This document shows positions 5,142 through 5,465 of a stretch of DNA of 5,465 nucleotides, in pieces. The stretch spans positions 1 to 5,465 of the forward strand of contig JAKSOY010000273.1 in the NCBI GenBank assembly GCA_024405255.1. Direction: 5' to 3'. The stretch comes from Kiritimatiellia bacterium. GTDB taxonomy: Bacteria; Verrucomicrobiota; Kiritimatiellia; RFP12; UBA1067. Both the position numbers and the translations under genes were made by a program. How positions within the stretch are numbered: the first letter of the stretch is position 1; each line of letters begins with the position of its first letter. Below the pieces are notes generated by a model. The model was not told where the DNA came from. It saw only the letters and a program-made list of their open reading frames with translations, and did not search any database.

Positions 5142-5465
5142 TCAACAGACATCAGATTTCCCCGTCCGCCTCAGATACTCGGCAAATAGCGGCACCGTAA
5201 AGGCAACAAGTCCCGTACCGGGGCTGTAGACCATTCCCTTGGCAATCAACGAACTGCGCCGTGGGCTCAAGGCCCGGACATTCATCTTCATATGGTCGGC
5301 AACGTCCTGCAATTTATAGACCGGGCCCTCCATTTCCGCGAGGGCAAACAGCATCGCACGCTCGGCCTGCGTCAGACGTTCCATCCGAACACGAAAGAAG
5401 CTTCGATCAAGCTTATCGGCGACGGCGACATCTACACACTTCGCGTCGGCGAGTGTGATCGGCTC
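5142..5465 (-). CDS. AAA-type ATPase, C-terminal winged-helix part (cut by window edge)
   Basis: The frame is open from base 5465 to the stop at 5142, giving the last 107 residues of a gene that starts outside the window. The ATG at 5384 is internal: the 27 codons before it (from EPITLADAK to DRSFFRVR) continue the same pattern. The visible part begins with the end of an ATPase lid region (KLDRSFFRVRMERLTQAERAML). A winged-helix domain follows, with a helix-turn-helix around VYKLQDVADHMKMN and ALSPRRSSLIAKGM, then the wing VYSPGTGLVAFTVPLFAEYLRR. This matches, from memory, the C-terminus of bacterial ORC1/AAA_16-like ATP-binding proteins of unknown role. The nucleotide-binding motifs are not in view, so the class assignment rests on the tail alone. 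It converges on the glycosyltransferase gene, with 81 bases between stops and no clear terminator. Confidence 0.7.
   Translation of the reverse strand, partial: EPITLADAKCVDVAVADKLDRSFFRVRMERLTQAERAMLFALAEMEGPVYKLQDVADHMKMNVRALSPRRSSLIAKGMVYSPGTGLVAFTVPLFAEYLRRTGKSDVC

Noticed and set aside
5398..5414. Two AAGCTT sites five bases apart
   Set aside because: They lie within open coding sequence of the ATPase tail (DKLDRSF) and look like chance.

Overview
The window reads as ordinary chromosomal DNA of a moderately GC-rich bacterium. The best guess is a member of the PVC superphylum (Verrucomicrobiota, Kiritimatiellota or Lentisphaerota). The clues are a short palindromic element whose translation reads GTGVSPV on one strand and GRDAR on the other, which I recall as a recurrent signature in those genomes, and a DUF4886-like SGNH lipoprotein of a kind common there. 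This placement is inference; no marker gene in the window settles it.

Layout. Bases 1-134 (minus) are the first 44 codons of an ABC transporter ATPase that runs off the left edge, with its own extended -10 promoter and Shine-Dalgarno. Bases 239-1165 (minus) encode an SGNH-hydrolase-like lipoprotein. It is joined by an ATGA stop/start overlap to the gene upstream of it, an RlmI-type 23S rRNA (cytosine-5) methyltransferase (1162-2418, minus). The rlmI-like gene carries two small palindromic elements inserted in frame. Bases 2428-2704 are a divergent promoter region with one TGnTATAAT promoter facing each way, short repeats, and a roughly 185-base structured leader ahead of the rightward genes. 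Bases 2705-4051 (plus) encode a 12-helix MOP/Wzx-like polysaccharide flippase. Bases 4041-5060 (plus) encode a GT8 glycosyltransferase that overlaps it by 11 bases. Bases 5142-5465 (minus) are the C-terminal 107 codons of an AAA-type ATPase ending in a winged helix, running off the right edge.

How the genes work together. The flippase and the GT8 enzyme form a translationally coupled pair. The likely job is to build a lipid-linked or surface glycan and move it across the inner membrane. No polymerase, ligase or nucleotide-sugar gene is visible. The rRNA methyltransferase and the SGNH lipoprotein share a transcript but have no obvious functional link. The ABC ATPase and the AAA ATPase belong to neighbouring units.

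I see no tRNA, rRNA, CRISPR array, transposase, or clearly undescribed system. The points most worth following are the in-frame palindromic insertions in rlmI, the base-composition switch at the interlobe linker of the flippase, and the architecture of the divergent promoter and leader region.
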